From NCBI RefSeq assembly GCF_904849725.1, contig NC_058522.1, forward strand, positions 433,719,529 to 433,783,528: a stretch of DNA of 64,000 nt. Reading direction: 5' to 3'. The notes under the pieces were generated by a model, which was not told the origin of the DNA, ran no database searches, and saw only the letters and a program-made list of their open reading frames with translations. Each line of letters begins with the position of its first letter. Positions within the stretch are counted from its first letter, which is position 1. Below are positions 60,833 through 64,000 of the stretch, piece by piece. Made by a program: the position numbers and the translations under genes. Origin of the DNA: Hordeum vulgare subsp. vulgare (lineage: Eukaryota; Streptophyta; Magnoliopsida; Poales; Poaceae).

Positions 60833-62303
60833 TGGTATCGTATCACCTTTATATCTTTTGCTTTGACCTTTGTTTTAGTTCTTTCCTTTTCAGTTTTTAT
60901 TTCTTCTCTTAAAGGAATAAGTGTTTAGTGTTTAGTTTGAGTCTTTTGCTTTTGTCTCTCCCCCGATGTATTCAAGCTTACGAGCTATATAATAAAGAGT
61001 ATCTTAGTCAAGGGCTTTGCTTTGTGCCATGATCAATATTATGAAAAGAACGATAGCATGAAAGATCATTGGATGATCTTATGGAAAGTGATAGCTTCAC
61101 ATATGACAAGTATGGTGATTGAAACTTGTTGAGAATAAATCAACATAGACCTTAGTCATTGTTGCAATTAATAAGAAGTAATAAGGACAAATAGGTTCAC
61201 ATATAAATATATCATCTTAGATACTTTTTACAATTGTGAGCACTCACCAAACTATTACATGCTTAGGAGTAGATGTTGGACAAGGAAGACAACATAATGA
61301 ATTGTGTTTGCTTGGTTCCAAACAATGTTATATGATTAGAGATCCCTTAGCATGTGACGATTTCTTCCACCTCCTATTAGCCAAAATTCCCGCACCAAGT
61401 AGAGATACTACTTGTGCATCCATAAACCTTCAACCCAGTTTTTCCATGAGAGTCCACCATGCCTACCTATGGATTGAATAAGATCCTTCAAGTAAGTTGT
61501 CATCGGTGCAAGCAATAAAAATTGCTCTCTAATATGTATGATCTATTAGTGTGTGGAAAACAAGCTTTGTGCGAACCTGTGATGAGGAAGACATAAAAGC
61601 GACAGACTGCATAATAAAGTTCATTATCACAGGAGGCAATATAAAGTGACGGTCCTCCACACTAAGAGGACACGCATTCAAACCTGACAAGCGCATGACA
61701 ACCTCTGCTTCCCTTTGCGAAGGTACTATCTTGTACCTTTACTTTTTGCCCTTGTAAGAGTCATGGTGATCATCACCAATTCCCTATTTTGCCTTTGTCT
61801 TGGCTACCGTCACATGCTTGGGAAAGATCTATCTTCATATATCAACCTGGAATTGAGTACTTATGCTTTATTATTGTTGACTTTACCCTTGAGGTAAATC
61901 GTTGGGAGGCAAAACTATAAGCCCCTATCTTCCTCTGTGTCCAGCTGAAACTTTGACACCATGAGTACCACGTGAGTTGTAACAATTGTGGAAAACAAAA
62001 GAGATGATTGAGTATGTGGATTTGCCTTACAAGCTCTTATTTGACTCTTTCTGATGTTGTGATAAATTGCAATTGCTTCAATGACTTTGGACTGTTGTTG
62101 GTTACTTCTCGATAAGGTTTTTGCTTCATGCTTTGCTTTGTGAAGGAATTGTTACTTTCCCATAAGAATCTTTATGATGTATTTCTGTTCTATGTGTGAT
62201 CATGATGCCCTCATGTCCGTATTATGTTTTATCGACACCTTCGTCCCTCAACATGTGGACATGTTTATGGAGCTTGGTTTTCGCTTGAGGACAAGCGAGG
62301 TCT
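60833..62303 (+). other. 3' untranslated region of element C
   Basis: Colinear with element A's 24472-27740 after removal of the solo LTR. No conserved ORF. It contains the uninterrupted version (near 61380) of the site where the solo LTR entered element A. Confidence 0.75.
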
Positions 62304-62317
62304 AAGCTTGGGGGAGT
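62304..62317 (+). promoter_or_regulatory. Polypurine tract of element C
   Basis: AAGCTTGGGGGAGT lies immediately before the 3' LTR start at 62318. Confidence 0.85.
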
Positions 62318-63836
62318 TGATACGTCCATTTTGCATCATGCTTTCATGTTGATATTTATTGCTTTATGGCTTGTTATATTACTTTGTGGTACCATATTTA
62401 TGCCTTTTCTCTCTTATTTTTAAAGGTTTATTTGAAGAGGGAGAATTCAGGCAGCTGGAATTCTGGACTGGAAAAGGAGCAAATCTTAGTCCACTATTCT
62501 GCACATCTCCAAATGCCCTCAAAAGTTACGTGGAATTTTTTGGGGTTATATAAAAAATACTGGGCGAAAGAAGTACCGGAGGGGGCCCACCAGGGCGCCA
62601 CAAGCCCTGCCACCACCACCTCCTGGTGGCGGAGGGCAAGCTTGTGGGCTCCCTGAAGGCCCACTAGCCCGTTCTTTTGCTATATGAAGGGTTTCGTTCC
62701 AGAAAAAAAAATCAATCGGGAGCTTTTTCGTGGTTTCGCCGCCGCCATGAGGCGGAACTTGAGGAAATCTAATCTAGAGCTCCGGCAGGACGATCCTGCC
62801 GGGGAAACTTCCCTCCCGGAGTGGGAAATCGTCGCCATCGTCATCACCAACACTCCTCTCGTCGGAGGGGAGGCATCTTCATCAACATTTTCATCAGCAC
62901 CATCTCCTCTCCAATCCCTAGTTCATCTCTTGTAATCAATCTCCGTCTCACGACTCCGATTGGTACTTGTAAGGTTGCTAGTAGTGTTGATTACTCTTTG
63001 TAGTTGATGCTAGTTGGATTACTTGGTGGAAGAGTTTATGTTCAGATCCTTGATGCTATTCATTACACCTCTGATCATGATTATGATTATGCTTTGTGAG
63101 TAGTTACTTTTGTTCCTGCGGACATGGGATAAATCATGCTGATAATAGTCAGGTAAATTTGATATTCGTTCGGTATTTTGATATGCTGTAAGTTCTTTTT
63201 CTTCTAGTGGTGTTATGTGAACGTCGATTACATAACACTTCACCATATTTGGGCCTAGAGGAAGGCATTGGGGAGTAGTAAGTAGATGATGGGTTGCTGG
63301 AGTGACAGAAGCTTAAACCCCAGTCTATGCGTTGCTTCGTAAGGGGCTGATTTGGATCCACTAGTTTAATGCTATGGTTAGATGTTGTCTTAATTCTTTT
63401 TTTGTAGTTGCGGATGCTTGCGAGAGAGGTTAATCATAAGTGGGATGCTTGTCCAAGTAAGGGCAGTACCCAAGCGCCGGCCACCCACATATCAAACTAT
63501 CAAAGTAACGAACACGAATCATATGAACATGATGAAACTAGCATGAAAGAAATTTCCGTGTGTCCTTGGAAGCGTTTTCCCTCCTATAAGACTTTGTTCG
63601 GGCTTGTCCTTTGCTACAAAAGGGATTGGGCCACTTGCTTCACCGTTGCTACTACTTGTTACTTTTTGCTTGCTACGTTTCACCGCGTTACACAATCAAT
63701 TGTTACCGCTACTTTCAGTGCTTGCAGTTATTACCTCACTGAAATCCGTTTATCAGAGCCTTCTGCTCCTCGTTGGGTTCGACACTCTTACTTATTGAAA
63801 GGACTATGATTGATCCCCTATACTTGTGGGTCATCA
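62318..63836 (+). repeat. 3' LTR of element C
   Basis: 1519 bp, TGATACGTCC to TATACTTGTGGGTCATCA, followed by the TSD ATCGT. The stem pair CCACAAGC/GCTTGTGG is at 62598-62605 and 62640-62647. Confidence 0.93.
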
Positions 63837-64000
63837 ATCGTCATCACCAACACTCCTCTCATCGGAGGGGACTCCTCACCATCAACATCTTCATCAGCAC
63901 CATCTCATCTCCAAACCCTAGTTCATCTCTTGTAACCAATCTCCGTCTCGCGACTCCGATTGGTACTTGTAAGGTTGCTAGTAGTGTTAATTACTCTCTA
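63837..64000 (+). repeat. LTR D, continuation to the window end
   Basis: Begins with the second copy of ATCGT and continues LTR sequence (CATCACCAACACTCCTCTC...) matching the family of A and D. It is truncated by the window edge. Confidence 0.85.

Larger units (their letters stand above)
36950..63836 (+). mobile_element. Gypsy retrotransposon, Athila lineage (element C), with nested insertions
   Basis: TSD ATCGT flanks it exactly (36945-36949 and 63837-63841). After removing B (37221-45424 plus one TSD) and E (47977-56584 plus one TSD) it has a 5' LTR, a tRNA-Asp-type PBS, gag-PR-RT-RH-IN, an extra ORF, a PPT and a 3' LTR. It is related to element A throughout, on the opposite strand. In the first 270 bp its LTRs differ at about ten positions. 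It inserted into LTR D. Confidence 0.95.

Overview
The window looks like a piece of a large grass genome, most likely Triticeae (wheat, goatgrass or barley group). This rests on family recognition from memory: BARE1/WIS/Angela-type Copia LTRs (TGTTGGAAATATGCCCTAGAGG...) and Athila-lineage Gypsy elements with LTRs starting TGATACGTC and tRNA-Asp-type primer sites, of the Sabrina/Fatima kind. I see no intact host gene with strong support. The window is almost wholly transposable elements, many nested, each datable relative to the others by target-site duplications (TSDs).

Region 1 (1-6.4 kb): a small PIF/Harbinger-like element (67-475, TSD TAA), a GC-rich minisatellite (about 690-1190), and a decayed Mutator-like (MULE) block carrying a broken GRF zinc-finger gene (+), a small unrecognised ORF with a TATA box (+) and the C-terminal part of a MULE transposase (-). 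An LTR-like relic ends at 6389.

Region 2 (6.4-22.9 kb): repeat-rich DNA interrupted by a Copia element (6812-14816, TSD ATGCC) whose 5' LTR has lost its TATA region and its 3' end. It continues through two degenerate repeat arrays (15.0-15.8 and 17.5-18.7 kb) to a second MULE (18854-22264) with long terminal inverted repeats and a broken transposase on the minus strand.

Region 3 (22.9-35.5 kb): Gypsy element A on the minus strand (22945-35481), with LTRs, tRNA-Asp-like PBS, gag-PR-RT-RH-IN, an extra ORF after pol and a PPT. Its RT region has a 473-bp tandem duplication. A solo Angela-like LTR (25393-27190, TSD ATTTT) sits in its 3' region. A protein-kinase gene fragment lies at about 35.88-36.24 kb.

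Region 4 (36.4-64 kb): a nest. LTR D (starts 36424, continues past the window end) is split by Gypsy element C (36950-63836, TSD ATCGT). C's 5' LTR is split by the pol-less Gypsy element B (37221-45424, TSD GGGCC). C's protease coding region is split by a Copia element E (47977-56584, TSD ATTGC).

The most interesting signals are RNA-level. A hairpin of about 100 nt lies between pol and the extra ORF in both A and C. Smaller hairpins in the LTRs of A/D, B and C share CCACAAGC/GCTTGTGG stems. A polypurine-tract-like hairpin follows the last ORF in A and C, with related ones in B. The extra ORF itself has unrelated N-terminal parts but the same C-terminal tail in A and C. All coding regions are broken, so activity now would depend on copies elsewhere.
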